The translations under genes were made by a program, and so were the position numbers. DNA of 64,000 bases. Origin: Halomonas sp. QHL1 (GTDB lineage Bacteria > Pseudomonadota > Gammaproteobacteria > Pseudomonadales > Halomonadaceae). The notes under the pieces are model-generated. The model did not search any database and was not told where the DNA came from. It worked only from the letters and a program-made list of their open reading frames with translations. Positions 1 through 9,395 of this stretch are shown here, in pieces (position 1 is the first letter of the stretch; each line of letters starts with the position of its first letter). The stretch lies in contig NZ_MINL01000001.1 of assembly GCF_001882345.1 (NCBI RefSeq), forward strand, positions 2,627,705 to 2,691,704, written 5' to 3'.

Positions 1-721
1 TCACCCAGGCAACGCTCAAGCGCTCAGGCTGTAGCGGGTCACCCTCACGTAGAAACTCGGTGAACTGCTCGTCGGTAGAGTTGGGGCGATATTTACGCGG
101 CAGCTCTTTTACAAACGGGCTGGCAATTAAATGTAGCCAGCTCGTTTGGTTCCAGCCCCAAGGGCGCACCAAGGGAGCCAACAGCACTAGGCCGGACCAA
201 CCGGCAGCCTCACGGCGGGTGAGCGCATCGGTGGCCAGAATCGCCCCACCGGTGCTCTGGCCCACGCCCAGCCACGGCGCAGGTGCCATGCCTTGGCTCT
301 TTAGGGTGTTCTGCAAATGGGTCAGGCAGTGCTGATAATCAGCGAAATCTTCTATTTCCGCCCGCGCTCCGCTGGAGAGGCCGTGGCCGGGAAGATCCCA
401 CAGCACCACTCGCCAACCTTTAGCCAGCAGTCGTTCAAGCAAATGGCGATATAAACCCATATGATCGAAATAGCCGTGTACCACAAAAGCGGTGCCCACC
501 GGCCGCGGCGGGCTCCACACCTGGCACCAAAGCGCAAAGCGACCCGTATCGATAAAGCCTGCATGCACTTCACTGGTATCTAACAGCAGTGCTTCTAAGC
601 CATAGTGGTGGAAATAGCCTTGCATAGCATCGGCCAATATTTCCCCGGGCATCAGACGGCTAAGGGCGGTATCGCCCGAGGTGTGGCGAAACAAGCCTTC
701 CAGATGTTGGAAATCACGCAT
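1..721 (-). CDS. Alpha/beta hydrolase, lysophospholipase-like (partial, C-terminus outside window)
   Basis: The reverse frame opens with ATG at 719-721 (MRDFQHLEGLF) and runs without a stop to the left edge, giving about 240 residues. It has the serine-hydrolase features of the S33/lysophospholipase group: the oxyanion-hole region FVVHGYFDHMG near residue 78, the strand VVLWDLPGHGLSSG, and a nucleophile elbow GQSTGG (GxSxG). The catalytic Asp and His would lie beyond the edge. No signal peptide is visible, so it is probably cytoplasmic. Substrate cannot be told; a monoacylglycerol lipase-like or general esterase role is family-level inference. It is divergent from glcB. Confidence 0.8.
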   Translation of the reverse strand, partial: MRDFQHLEGLFRHTSGDTALSRLMPGEILADAMQGYFHHYGLEALLLDTSEVHAGFIDTGRFALWCQVWSPPRPVGTAFVVHGYFDHMGLYRHLLERLLAKGWRVVLWDLPGHGLSSGARAEIEDFADYQHCLTHLQNTLKSQGMAPAPWLGVGQSTGGAILATDALTRREAAGWSGLVLLAPLVRPWGWNQTSWLHLIASPFVKELPRKYRPNSTDEQFTEFLREGDPLQPERLSVAWV

Positions 722-837
722 CGTTGTTTCTCCATAACGCCATTTTCCGTGGCCTAGGCGCGACAGAAGGGTCACGCTCCCAAACCCTAATCCCTAGTCA
801 TTTGGTCGAGCATTTTACCGCATTAAGGTCTACGCTG

Positions 838-872
838 TTTACATGCCCGGGCAGGTGTGGAATTATTTTCCA
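838..872 (+). promoter_or_regulatory. glcB promoter with IclR-like operator
   Basis: A sigma70-like promoter can be read as -35 TTTACA (838-843), a 17-nt spacer, and -10 AATTAT (861-866). Overlapping the -10 is TGGAATTATTTTCCA (858-872), which resembles the published IclR operator consensus TGGAAATNATTTCCA with two differences. IclR-family proteins repress glyoxylate-shunt genes in enterobacteria, and the next gene is malate synthase G, so the match is functionally sensible. Binding is inferred; no regulator gene lies in this window. Confidence 0.55.
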
Positions 873-937
873 TAAATACATTCTACTCTGACCGTGGCAA
901 ACACATTACCCACGGGCATCCTCACAGGAGAAACCCC

Positions 938-3112
938 ATGAGCGAGCGTATCACGCGCCACCGTTTACAAGTGGCAGCCGATTTAGATCGTTTTATAAAT
1001 GAGCAGGCGCTACCGGGAACAGGTGTTGATGAAAACGCCTTTTGGGCCGGTGTGGATGCCCTGTTTCACGATTTGACACCTAAAAACCGTCAATTGCTGG
1101 AAGAGCGCGACACGCTGCAAGAGAAACTTGATGCGTGGCACCGTGAAAACCCCGGCCCAGTTACCGATATGCCGGGATACCGCCGCTTCTTGAAAGAGGT
1201 CGGCTACTTGGCTGAAGCTCCGGCTAACGTCAAAGCAACCACTGCCAACGTTGACCGTGAAGTAGCCGTTCAGGCAGGCCCGCAGCTGGTTGTACCGGTG
1301 AGCAACGCACGCTATGCGCTGAATGCGGCTAACGCGCGCTGGGGCAGCCTTTACGACGCCCTGTACGGCACCGATGCGATTTCCGAAGAGGATGGCGCAG
1401 AAAAAGGCACCAGCTTCAACCCGAAACGTGGTGCCAAAGTGATCGCCTACGCCCGCGGCGTGCTTGACCGCGCAGCCCCACTGGCGACTGGCTCGCACCG
1501 TGATGCGGTGAAATACGCCATTCGTGATGAGCACTTGGTGGTGTCGCTGGAAGGTGGACGTGAGACGGGTCTTAAGGATTCCGGCAAGCTGATTGGTTTT
1601 ACCGGTGAAGCGGCCAAACCCGACGCGATTCTGTTGGGTAACAACGGCCTGCACCTGGAAATCCAGATCGATCCCAACGACTCTATCGGCAAAACCGATC
1701 CGGCTGGCGTAAAAGACGTCGTGGTGGAAGCAGCCCTGACCGCCATCATGGATTGCGAAGACTCCGTTGCCGCCGTGGATTCAGAAGACAAGATCGGTGT
1801 TTACAGCAACTGGCTGGGCCTGATGAAGGGCGATCTAGAAGAGAAGATCGAAAAAGGCGGCAAGACGTTTACCCGTAAACTTAACGCCGACCGCACCTGG
1901 CAGACCACCGATGGCGGTAGCGTGACGCTGCCCGGTCGTTCGCTGATGTTCGTGCGGAATGTGGGTCACTTAATGACCACACCGGCGATTTTGGATGAGA
2001 AAGGCAACGAGCTACCGGAAGGTATTCTTGATGCGGTGGTCACTTCACTGCTCGCGCTGCACGATCTGAAGAAAGACGCCGACCAGCCGCGCAACTCGCG
2101 CACCGGTTCGGTTTACATCGTTAAGCCGAAGATGCACGGCCCTAAAGAAGTCGCCTTCGCCAACGAGCTGTTTGGTCGTGTCGAAGACATTCTGGGCATG
2201 AGCCGCGACACTCTGAAAATGGGTATCATGGACGAAGAACGCCGTACCACCGTTAACCTCAAGGCGTGTATCGCTGAAGCGGCTTCGCGGGTGGCGTTTA
2301 TCAACACCGGCTTCCTCGACCGTACCGGCGACGAAATGCACACCGCTATGGAAGCGGGCCCCATGGTGCGCAAGGGCGATATGAAAGGCGCCGCTTGGAT
2401 TCAGGCCTACGAGAAGAGCAACGTGCAAGTGGGTCTTGCTTGCGGTCTGCGCGGTCGTGCCCAGATCGGTAAAGGCATGTGGGCCATGCCTGACCTGATG
2501 CACAACATGCTGGAGCAGAAAATCGGCCATCCGAAAGCCGGTGCCAACACCGCTTGGGTTCCTTCGCCCACGGCTGCTGCGCTGCACGCACTGCACTACC
2601 ATCAGGTGAATGTCACCGACGTTCAACGCGAGCTGGAAGAGCTGGGCGAGCCCGATTACCTGGATGACCTACTCACCGTGCCGGTGGCGGAAAACGCCAA
2701 CTGGTCGGATGAAGAGAAGCAGCAGGAGCTGGATAACAACTGCCAGGGTATTCTCGGCTACGTAGTACGTTGGGTAGAACACGGCGTAGGTTGCTCGAAA
2801 GTGCCGGATATTCACAACGTGGGCCTGATGGAAGATCGTGCCACGCTGCGTATATCCAGCCAGCACATTGCCAACTGGCTACACCACGGCATTGTTGACG
2901 CACCGCGGGTGGAAGAGACCCTCAAGCGCATGGCCAAGGTAGTCGACGAGCAGAACGCCGGCGACCCCACCTACACCGCCATGAGCGCTGATTTTGAAGG
3001 TTCCACGGCTTTCAAGGCCGCCTCTGATCTGATCTTCAAAGGCCGCGTACAACCTTCCGGCTACACCGAGCCGCTACTGCACGAGTGGCGTCAGGTGCAT
3101 AAAGCGAAGTAA
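938..3112 (+). CDS. glcB: Malate synthase G
   Basis: Condenses glyoxylate with acetyl-CoA to malate in the glyoxylate/glycolate pathway; cytoplasmic monomer. The 724-residue length fits isoform G (about 720). Family landmarks are present in order: [10 protein letters not shown], the Arg in FVRNVGHLM, the Glu in [10 protein letters not shown], the Asp in [28 protein letters not shown], and the Asp in [10 protein letters not shown], which match the Arg/Glu/Asp/Asp active-site set described for the E. coli enzyme. The start at 938 ([10 protein letters not shown]) has AGGAG seven bases upstream; an in-frame extension to 857 would run through the promoter and operator and is rejected. A strong terminator follows, so it is likely monocistronic. 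Confidence 0.96.
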   Translation: MSERITRHRLQVAADLDRFINEQALPGTGVDENAFWAGVDALFHDLTPKNRQLLEERDTLQEKLDAWHRENPGPVTDMPGYRRFLKEVGYLAEAPANVKATTANVDREVAVQAGPQLVVPVSNARYALNAANARWGSLYDALYGTDAISEEDGAEKGTSFNPKRGAKVIAYARGVLDRAAPLATGSHRDAVKYAIRDEHLVVSLEGGRETGLKDSGKLIGFTGEAAKPDAILLGNNGLHLEIQIDPNDSIGKTDPAGVKDVVVEAALTAIMDCEDSVAAVDSEDKIGVYSNWLGLMKGDLEEKIEKGGKTFTRKLNADRTWQTTDGGSVTLPGRSLMFVRNVGHLMTTPAILDEKGNELPEGILDAVVTSLLALHDLKKDADQPRNSRTGSVYIVKPKMHGPKEVAFANELFGRVEDILGMSRDTLKMGIMDEERRTTVNLKACIAEAASRVAFINTGFLDRTGDEMHTAMEAGPMVRKGDMKGAAWIQAYEKSNVQVGLACGLRGRAQIGKGMWAMPDLMHNMLEQKIGHPKAGANTAWVPSPTAAALHALHYHQVNVTDVQRELEELGEPDYLDDLLTVPVAENANWSDEEKQQELDNNCQGILGYVVRWVEHGVGCSKVPDIHNVGLMEDRATLRISSQHIANWLHHGIVDAPRVEETLKRMAKVVDEQNAGDPTYTAMSADFEGSTAFKAASDLIFKGRVQPSGYTEPLLHEWRQVHKAK

Positions 3113-3132
3113 GATCGTTTTACGGTGTAATC

Positions 3133-3163
3133 AGCCTCGAGGCTCATACCTCGGGGCTTTTTT
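3133..3163 (+). terminator. Rho-independent terminator after glcB
   Basis: A 10-bp stem (3133-3142 with 3149-3158, one G-T wobble) with loop CTCATA is followed directly by a run of six T. It lies 21 bases past the glcB stop and ends just before the ribosome site of the next gene. Confidence 0.85.
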
Positions 3164-3179
3164 ATAAAGGAAAATAATA

Positions 3180-3596
3180 ATGACCGTAATGACCGCCGAA
3201 CAAATCGAGCACTTTCTGGATGAAGTTTTCCCCCAGCGGATGGGCAAGATAGAGAGCGTGGGCGACATGACGGCTACCATGCGCTTGAAGATCGGCAACG
3301 AGCATCTGCGCCCTGGCCCGCGGATTTCCGGGCCCACCATGATGGGTTTTGCGGATGTGGCTATGTATGTGGCGATCTTGGCACAGATCGGCCCCGAACC
3401 CATGGCGGTGACAAGCGATTTAAACTGCCACTTCCTGCGTGCCGCCTCCGGAGATCACGATATTATCGCCCACGCCAAATTGATCAAGCTTGGTCGACGT
3501 TTAGCGGTCGGAGAAGTGCAGATTTTCTCGGTCAGTGATGAAGTACACCCAGTCGTCCATGTCACCACTAGCTATGCGCTACCAAAGAATGCCTAA
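3180..3596 (+). CDS. PaaI-family hotdog thioesterase
   Basis: The 138-residue protein has a single hotdog fold of the PaaI/YigI type: RPGPRISGPTMMGFADVAMYV forms the central helix region, followed by TSDLNCHFLRAA and the AKLIKLGRRLAVGEV strand pair that usually carries the CoA-ester site. Such proteins hydrolyse short-chain or aryl acyl-CoA thioesters in the cytosol, normally as tetramers. AAGGAAAA sits eight bases before the ATG at 3180; an alternative ATG at 3189 is possible. It is separated from glcB by a terminator, so it probably has its own transcript or depends on read-through. The actual substrate is unknown. Confidence 0.8.
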   Translation: MTVMTAEQIEHFLDEVFPQRMGKIESVGDMTATMRLKIGNEHLRPGPRISGPTMMGFADVAMYVAILAQIGPEPMAVTSDLNCHFLRAASGDHDIIAHAKLIKLGRRLAVGEVQIFSVSDEVHPVVHVTTSYALPKNA

Positions 3597-3876
3597 GCCT
3601 TGATGGCATCTACCTCTTCCAAATATGAATAGCCTGCTAAGCGAGGATGATTTATTAGTTATCCTTATATCAAAATATAAGCAACAACAAATAGTGAAGA
3701 ATTGTTAACTAACTGCTCAAAGAATAAAAATTCCATTAATCTTACGACGACAGTGCTAACTATAGAAAAAAACTGCTTATATTTAGTAAAACTCCATAAA
3801 GTTATTTTAAAAAATGTCGATAGGGTATTGCCCTCTCAGCAAATCCTTTCCGCTGCAAAGCAAGGAAAATATAATA

Positions 3877-5379
3877 ATGCCAGACGCCTCTTTTTCGAAC
3901 CATATTGCGCGTACCGACAGACTCATGTGGTGGCCACTAGGGTTTGTCGTTTTATTATGCTTGGTGATTAGCTTTTTTACCCAAACGCTGATGTTAGTAG
4001 CGGTGGTAAGTGCTGCCACTCTATCGCTTACCTATATTCTCCAGCATAAATTACCAGGCCACATTGCTAACGGATTCGTCAAAGCCGCTGTAATGATGGT
4101 CTGGTCGGCCGTATTGATCGAACAAAGCGGTGGCATAATCGAAGCCCACTTTGGCATCTTTATCTTGCTCTCTGTTTTAATCCTTTATAGCGACTGGAGG
4201 GTTATTGCTTTTGGCGGTTTGGTAATCGCCTTTCACCATGCACTGTTTACTTGGCTTCAGTATCAGGGGATCGTTCAGCTTTACGTGAGCATGGGTGACA
4301 TGCATGTCATGGAAGAGGGGACGATAACCCACAGCCCTGTCGATTTACTTTATTGCTTACTTATGCACGGCGGCGCCGTGGTTGTCCAAGTCGTTATTCT
4401 TGGCTATTTGGCAAAAGTGCTGGAAAGCATGGTGCAAGAAGGGCTTCACGTCACTCGCTTTGCCGTTGCCGCCGGTAGCGGAAACTTGGACGTTGCCTTC
4501 AGCAGAAAAGAACAGCAATTGCCCGGAGTCTCGGCAATCGTACAAATGCGCGACCAGGTAGCGGATAGCCTGCGAAAAACACAAACCGCAGCAAGCCACG
4601 TTATGGACTACAGTAAGCAGCTTTTTGTTGCTCAAGAGCAACTACGCACTCAAACGTCCCGTAACAGCAGTCAAACCGAGCGCATATCCACTAGCACGAC
4701 GGAACTCGCAGCCACGACTCGGGAAACCGCCAAAGAATCTCAACATATACGTCAACTGGCCAACGATGCTGAGAAAATTGCTCGACAAAACGGCAAGCAA
4801 GTCGAGGAAATGGGCGAAATGATGCGGCTACTTGATAAGCACTCCAAAGCTATCCAAGAAATGCTTGGCGAAATTGATAACATCACATTTCAAACCAACC
4901 TTCTCGCATTAAACGCGTCCGTTGAAGCGGCAAGAGCTGGTGAACACGGCCGTGGCTTCGCCGTGGTTGCTAACGAAGTGCGTAACTTGTCGAAAAATAC
5001 CCAAACAACTGCTACTCAGATCCGCCATACCATTGCGGCCACCACCGACCAAGTGTTACTGGGGGTTAAACAAACCTCCACCATTGCGGAGACGACTCGG
5101 ACACTTATTCAAAGCTTTGAGCAGGTCGCCATGCGTTTAAACAATTCTGAAAGCGCAATTAGCCAGCAGCGTCAAGGCGTTGAAGAGCTCGAGCAAAGCG
5201 TTAACGAAATTTACAATGCCCTGGAGCTCTCCCGTGCGGCGGTTGAAAACTCCCACAGCATGGCAGAACAGCTATCGGTCACCGCTGACAAGATGATGAA
5301 CACCGTCAGTGGGTTCACACTCCCGCTCTCTTCGTCTACCACCGAGAAGCCAATGCTGATTGCCTCACCCACGGTTTGA
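3877..5379 (+). CDS. Methyl-accepting chemotaxis protein with multi-pass membrane sensor
   Basis: The 500-residue transducer has an N-terminal half (about residues 18-182) with roughly six hydrophobic segments and no large periplasmic domain. This region carries EAHFGIFILLSVLILYSDWR followed by an H-H pair, resembling a membrane sensor module seen in some histidine kinases. The C-terminal half is the signalling coiled coil, with the conserved tip DNITFQTNLLALNASVEAA and GRGFAVVANEVRNLS that contacts CheA/CheW. It likely senses something in or near the membrane and signals to flagellar motors. Start choice: ATG 3877 has AAGGAAAA upstream, whereas the longer frame from 3814 lacks a ribosome site. 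The 280-bp gap in front (3597-3876) is clearly AT-richer than its neighbours, and I see no gene in it. Confidence 0.9.
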   Translation: MPDASFSNHIARTDRLMWWPLGFVVLLCLVISFFTQTLMLVAVVSAATLSLTYILQHKLPGHIANGFVKAAVMMVWSAVLIEQSGGIIEAHFGIFILLSVLILYSDWRVIAFGGLVIAFHHALFTWLQYQGIVQLYVSMGDMHVMEEGTITHSPVDLLYCLLMHGGAVVVQVVILGYLAKVLESMVQEGLHVTRFAVAAGSGNLDVAFSRKEQQLPGVSAIVQMRDQVADSLRKTQTAASHVMDYSKQLFVAQEQLRTQTSRNSSQTERISTSTTELAATTRETAKESQHIRQLANDAEKIARQNGKQVEEMGEMMRLLDKHSKAIQEMLGEIDNITFQTNLLALNASVEAARAGEHGRGFAVVANEVRNLSKNTQTTATQIRHTIAATTDQVLLGVKQTSTIAETTRTLIQSFEQVAMRLNNSESAISQQRQGVEELEQSVNEIYNALELSRAAVENSHSMAEQLSVTADKMMNTVSGFTLPLSSSTTEKPMLIASPTV

Positions 5380-5463
5380 CGCCTTAATCAGCATTATAAA
5401 ATCGCGTAGCGACCAGCTTCACAACTAATGCTTCAATAAAGCGTTGGAGTTGTATCCCTGGCT

Positions 5464-7659
5464 TCAATCAGTAGACATGGCCTCCGGGAGCTGGTCAATT
5501 AACCGATCAAGCGTCAGCGGGTACTCACGCACCCGAACGCCGGTGGCGTTATAGACCGCGTTGGCGATAGCTGCCGCCACGCCGCAGATACCAAGCTCAC
5601 CGACCCCTTTGGCTTTTAGGGGCGATGAAGCCGCATCCGTAGTATCCAGAAAAATAACCTCCTGATCGGGAATATCGGCGTGAACCGCCACCTCGTAACT
5701 GGCAAGGTCGTGATTAACAAAGAAACCGCGCTCAAGGTCAACGGTTAACCCCTCCGACAAAGCAGCACCCACGCCCATCGTCATACCGCCGAGCACTTGG
5801 CTACGCGCGGTGATCGGATTTAGGATGCGACCTGCATCACACACCGCGAGCATACGCCGAACACGCGTTTCGCCGGTATAGGCATGCACGCCGACCTCAA
5901 TGAAATGCGCACCAAAGGTGCCAATCTGCATGTCGTCTTTAAAGTCGCCAAAGTGGATCGTATCTTCGGCGACGAGCTCTTCACCATCTGCCACATCGGC
6001 AAGCGCCAAGTCAGTATCGTCAGCTAGCACGCGGCTGTTTTCAAAGCGCGGCTTTTCAACACCTAAGCGCTTGGCGATCTGTTCTTGGAGCGCCACACAG
6101 GCCGCATAAACACCCGCGGTTGAGCTAGTAGCGCCAAACTGCCCACCCGACCCGGAAGAAGTGGGATAGGCACTGTTACCCAGCCGAACCTCAACGGCGT
6201 CCAGCTCAATCCCCATCGTTTCAGCGGCTGTCTGAGCGAGAATAGTGTAGGAGCCGGTGCCGATATCGGTCATATCGGTCTCAACGATCAGCCGCCCGCC
6301 CTGCAAACGTACGCGTGCCCCGGAATCCAGCGTGGGCGCTCCGCGATAGGCGCCCGCCATACCGTGACCGATCAACCACTCTCCTTCGCGTTTTTCCCCT
6401 GGCGTGCGGTTGCGCGCATCCCAGCCAAAGGCTGCTGCGCCTTGGCGTAAACACTCAACATAATGACGATCGCTAAAGGGCTTCGAGGGAGCTTCCGGGT
6501 CGACTTGGGTGTCGTTGAGTATCCTGAAATCGACTGGATCCATGCCCAGCTTCTGCGCCATTTCATCCATGGCAATTTCCAGCACGGCAAGCCCTGAGGC
6601 TTCGCCTGGAGCGCGCATATCCGCCGATTCGGGTAGATCCATCTCAACAGGCTGATGAGCGACGCGACGACTCTCCCCAGCATAAAAAGTGCGGGTTTGA
6701 TTGACCGGGTTCTCGCCGCTACCGCCGGGCAGCGTATGCGAAACTGCCGAATGGTCGAAGGCGGTTATTTTGCCCTGGGCATCGGCAGCAATGCGAAGGC
6801 GCTGAATGGTGCCAGAGCGATGGGTGGCATTGTTGAACACCAGCGGGCGCGGTAAGGCCAGCTTGACCGGCCGCCCTGAGGCGCGTGAGCCGAGAGCGGC
6901 GAGTACTGCGTCAGCGCGCAGCCACAGTTTCCCGCCAAAGCCACCACCGACGTAGGGGCTTTCGACGCGAATTGTGTTGGGGTCGATATTGAAGGAGGTC
7001 GCCAGCGCCTGTTTATTCATTTCGATCATCTGGTTCGACGTCCACACCGTCATCTGGCCGCCATCAGACCAGTCGACGATCGACGCGTGGGGTTCCATCA
7101 TGGCGTGGCTTTGGGAAGCGGTGCGGTAGACTTCATCTAGCGTGAAATCCGCCGCTTGAAACGCGCCTTCAACGTCACCCACGTCTGACAGCGGTTCGCC
7201 GGTGCTATCCAGCTTTTCCCAGGTAGCCTCAAGATCAAAGATGCCCTTCTCTTGTTGATAGCTGACATCTATCAGCGCCGCGGCGCTACGCGCCTGCTCC
7301 AAGGTATCCGCTACCACTACCGCGATCGCCTGATGGTAGTGGGCAATCTTATCGCCACCGAACAGCCGGGCAACGTTGTTTTCCGAGCGATCAAGTGGCT
7401 CAATCTCTAGCGTCGTTACCACTGACACAACGCCCGGTGCCGCACGGGCAGCCGATGCATCCATATGGGTGATTCGACCCTTGGCAATAGTCGCGCACAG
7501 GGGATAGCCCACCAGTTGGTTTGCCACAACGTCGTGACGCTCATAAGCGTAGGGCGCACGGCCCATTACCTTGAGAGTGCCGTCGATTCGCGCATGGGGT
7601 TTGCCGATAATCCGGGCGCGATCGAACAGGTTATCTTCCGCTGATTGATTAAAGTCCAT
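5464..7659 (-). CDS. Molybdopterin-binding subunit of PaoC-type aldehyde oxidoreductase
   Basis: Large catalytic subunit (731 residues) of a xanthine-dehydrogenase-family enzyme. After the N-terminal a/b hammerhead (IGKPHARIDGTLKVMGRAPY) come the Mo-cofactor motifs PYVGGGFGGKL and, near the C-terminus, KGVGELGICG, whose Glu688 sits where the family's catalytic base is expected. Length and subunit plan match E. coli PaoC/YagR, which oxidises aromatic aldehydes to acids; the substrate here is inferred only from that. The gene starts 3 bases after the FAD-subunit stop, with CAGGAG overlapping that stop as ribosome site, so the three subunits are translationally linked. The maturation factors are encoded divergently from 9396. 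Confidence 0.9.
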   Translation of the reverse strand: MDFNQSAEDNLFDRARIIGKPHARIDGTLKVMGRAPYAYERHDVVANQLVGYPLCATIAKGRITHMDASAARAAPGVVSVVTTLEIEPLDRSENNVARLFGGDKIAHYHQAIAVVVADTLEQARSAAALIDVSYQQEKGIFDLEATWEKLDSTGEPLSDVGDVEGAFQAADFTLDEVYRTASQSHAMMEPHASIVDWSDGGQMTVWTSNQMIEMNKQALATSFNIDPNTIRVESPYVGGGFGGKLWLRADAVLAALGSRASGRPVKLALPRPLVFNNATHRSGTIQRLRIAADAQGKITAFDHSAVSHTLPGGSGENPVNQTRTFYAGESRRVAHQPVEMDLPESADMRAPGEASGLAVLEIAMDEMAQKLGMDPVDFRILNDTQVDPEAPSKPFSDRHYVECLRQGAAAFGWDARNRTPGEKREGEWLIGHGMAGAYRGAPTLDSGARVRLQGGRLIVETDMTDIGTGSYTILAQTAAETMGIELDAVEVRLGNSAYPTSSGSGGQFGATSSTAGVYAACVALQEQIAKRLGVEKPRFENSRVLADDTDLALADVADGEELVAEDTIHFGDFKDDMQIGTFGAHFIEVGVHAYTGETRVRRMLAVCDAGRILNPITARSQVLGGMTMGVGAALSEGLTVDLERGFFVNHDLASYEVAVHADIPDQEVIFLDTTDAASSPLKAKGVGELGICGVAAAIANAVYNATGVRVREYPLTLDRLIDQLPEAMSTD

Positions 7660-7662
7660 GGG

Positions 7663-8613
7663 TCACTCCTGAGCCAGCAGCGCGGCAAGCGTTCGCTCTG
7701 CCAGGGTAAGCTTATAAGCGTTGTCTTGGGTCGGGCGGGCGCCGTCCAGTAATCGGCTCATGACCACTGAAGCTCCCTGAGGCAACGCCGCATCGGCGTC
7801 GTCACGGCGCCAAGGCTTGGGGGCCACGCCGCCAAGCGCGACACGGCCGCTGCCATCCGGCGTTTGGATAAGCGCAACAGAGACCAGCGCGAAGGCGTAA
7901 GAGGCCCGGTCACGCACCTTAAAATAGGCGTGGCGGCCTCCAACCGGCGCGGGCAGCTCAACGGCGGTAATCATTTCGCCCGCCTCCAGGGTGTTTTCTA
8001 CCTCGGGAGTGTCACCGGGCAGTTGGTAAAACGCATCAAGCGGTTTGCGCCACGTCTCTCCACTAGGCGTGACGGTTTCCACTTCGGCATCTAATACCCT
8101 GAGCGCAACGGCCATGTCCGAGGGATGAGTGGCAATACACGCCTCTGAGGTGCCGATAACACCCAGCCCACGCGAGCTGGCGCCTTCGCCGAGTGCCGCA
8201 CAGCCGGCCCCAGGCGAGCGCTTATTGCAGGGCATGCCGGTGTCGTAAAAATAGGGGCAGCGCGTGCGCTGGAGCAGATTACCGCCGGTAGTGGCTTTAT
8301 TGCGAAGCTGGCCCGATGCGCCCGAGACAAGGGCTCGGCTGAGCACCGCATAGTCGCGACGAATTCGGTGGTCGGCGGCCAGCGCGCTATTGCTGACCAA
8401 CGCCCCGACACGCAAACCGCCGCTGGGGGTGAGCGTAATGGCGTTGAGCCCAGTACCCGTTACATCAATCAAATGCAGAGGGGTTTCAATCTCGTACTTC
8501 ATCAAATCAAGCAGGTTGGTGCCACCGGCAATAAATTTGGCGCCAGGCACTTCGGCGGCACGGGCGGCCGCCTGGGCGGGATCTGATACGCGTTCATAGG
8601 AGAAGGCTCTCAT
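7663..8613 (-). CDS. FAD-binding subunit of PaoB-type aldehyde oxidoreductase
   Basis: Middle subunit (316 residues) with an FAD_binding_5 domain ([13 protein letters not shown] and GALVSNS, residues 29-75; [15 protein letters not shown], 105-119) and a C-terminal CO-dehydrogenase flavoprotein domain. An insertion of the PaoB type carries cysteines 119, 129, 138 and 159 in [21 protein letters not shown] and [11 protein letters not shown], the arrangement that holds an extra [4Fe-4S] cluster in E. coli PaoB. It should pass electrons between the [2Fe-2S] clusters and FAD. Its ATG overlaps the stop of the Fe-S gene (ATGA at 8610-8613). Confidence 0.9.
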   Translation of the reverse strand: MRAFSYERVSDPAQAAARAAEVPGAKFIAGGTNLLDLMKYEIETPLHLIDVTGTGLNAITLTPSGGLRVGALVSNSALAADHRIRRDYAVLSRALVSGASGQLRNKATTGGNLLQRTRCPYFYDTGMPCNKRSPGAGCAALGEGASSRGLGVIGTSEACIATHPSDMAVALRVLDAEVETVTPSGETWRKPLDAFYQLPGDTPEVENTLEAGEMITAVELPAPVGGRHAYFKVRDRASYAFALVSVALIQTPDGSGRVALGGVAPKPWRRDDADAALPQGASVVMSRLLDGARPTQDNAYKLTLAERTLAALLAQE

Positions 8614-9176
8614 GCGTGCTCCTCCGCCACCTGGTTAATGGCTTTTAAAATATTGGCGTAAGCGCCGCAGCGGCAAAGATTGCCCGACATCCGCTCGCGA
8701 ATCTCGGCGTCGGTCACCTCAATAGGTGCGGTGAGATCCTTCGTTACATGGCTGGGAAGATCCGCTCGCATCTCCTCGAGTACTGCCTTTGCTGAACAGA
8801 TCTGGCCCGGCGTGCAGTAGCCGCACTGGAAGGCGTCATGATCGAGGAAAGCTTGCTGCATGGGATCAAGATGGTCGGGCTCTCCCAACCCTTCGATGGT
8901 CGCAACGTCATCGCCTTCATGCATGACTGCTAGCGTCAGGCAGGCGTTAATCCGCTCGCCATTCACCGACACCGTGCAAGCGCCGCACTGTCCGTGGTCG
9001 CAGCCCTTCTTGGTGCCAGTGAGTTTTAAGTGTTCACGTAAAGCATCCAGCAGCGTCGTTCGGTTATCCAGTTCAAGCTGGTGCTTTGCTCCATTGACTA
9101 CTAAAGAGACGTTCGAGCGCTCCGCGCCATTCTTCGCGGTTTCGCGACGCCCTTCAGCGCTATTAGGTGGGTTCAT
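8610..9176 (-). CDS. [2Fe-2S] subunit of PaoA-type aldehyde oxidoreductase
   Basis: The 188-residue small subunit contains a plant-type [2Fe-2S] ferredoxin domain (Cys59, Cys64, Cys67, Cys79 in [16 protein letters not shown]...ACL) and the helical second [2Fe-2S] domain (Cys118, Cys121, Cys168, Cys170 in [10 protein letters not shown] and GNLCRCGAY). It relays electrons from the Mo site to the flavin subunit. The N-terminal 22 residues contain an Arg-Arg pair but no following hydrophobic stretch, so a Tat export signal like that of E. coli PaoA is not seen; the complex is probably cytoplasmic. It is the first gene of the operon, preceded by GGGAAGG. Confidence 0.92.
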   Translation of the reverse strand: MNPPNSAEGRRETAKNGAERSNVSLVVNGAKHQLELDNRTTLLDALREHLKLTGTKKGCDHGQCGACTVSVNGERINACLTLAVMHEGDDVATIEGLGEPDHLDPMQQAFLDHDAFQCGYCTPGQICSAKAVLEEMRADLPSHVTKDLTAPIEVTDAEIRERMSGNLCRCGAYANILKAINQVAEEHA

Positions 9177-9395
9177 AATGTGCCTTCCCTGCTCATTGCT
9201 GTCGCTTTATGAATGTCGTAACGCCTTCAGCATAGTCATGATTGAGGTGAGCAACCCGGCTTTCGGGCATAAAGGTTCTGAAAAAAAGATCTATTACATC
9301 CGCTGTACACGCTGTTGCTACGCTAGGCTATAAGTCTTATGCCCACGCCAAAACAGGCAATGGATGCCGTTTGCTAACTATTGGAAGCGTTATAA
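9177..9395. promoter_or_regulatory. Divergent promoter region between oxidoreductase and maturation genes
   Basis: This 219-bp gap must hold both promoters for the left-going three-subunit operon and the right-going xdhC-mocA pair. GGAAG precedes the xdhC start on the right and GGGAAGG the Fe-S start on the left. I see no convincing operator or consensus promoter, and no regulator gene adjoins the cluster. Confidence 0.4.

Noticed and set aside
60..335. 91-codon forward frame at the left edge
   Set aside because: It is antisense to the alpha/beta hydrolase, which has motifs and a continuous frame.
857..937. 27-residue N-terminal extension of malate synthase G
   Set aside because: It begins at GTG inside the -10/operator region, has no ribosome site, and the family starts near MSERI at 938.
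2045..2626. 193-codon reverse frame inside glcB
   Set aside because: It is a shadow of a well-conserved gene on the other strand, without ribosome site or recognisable domain.
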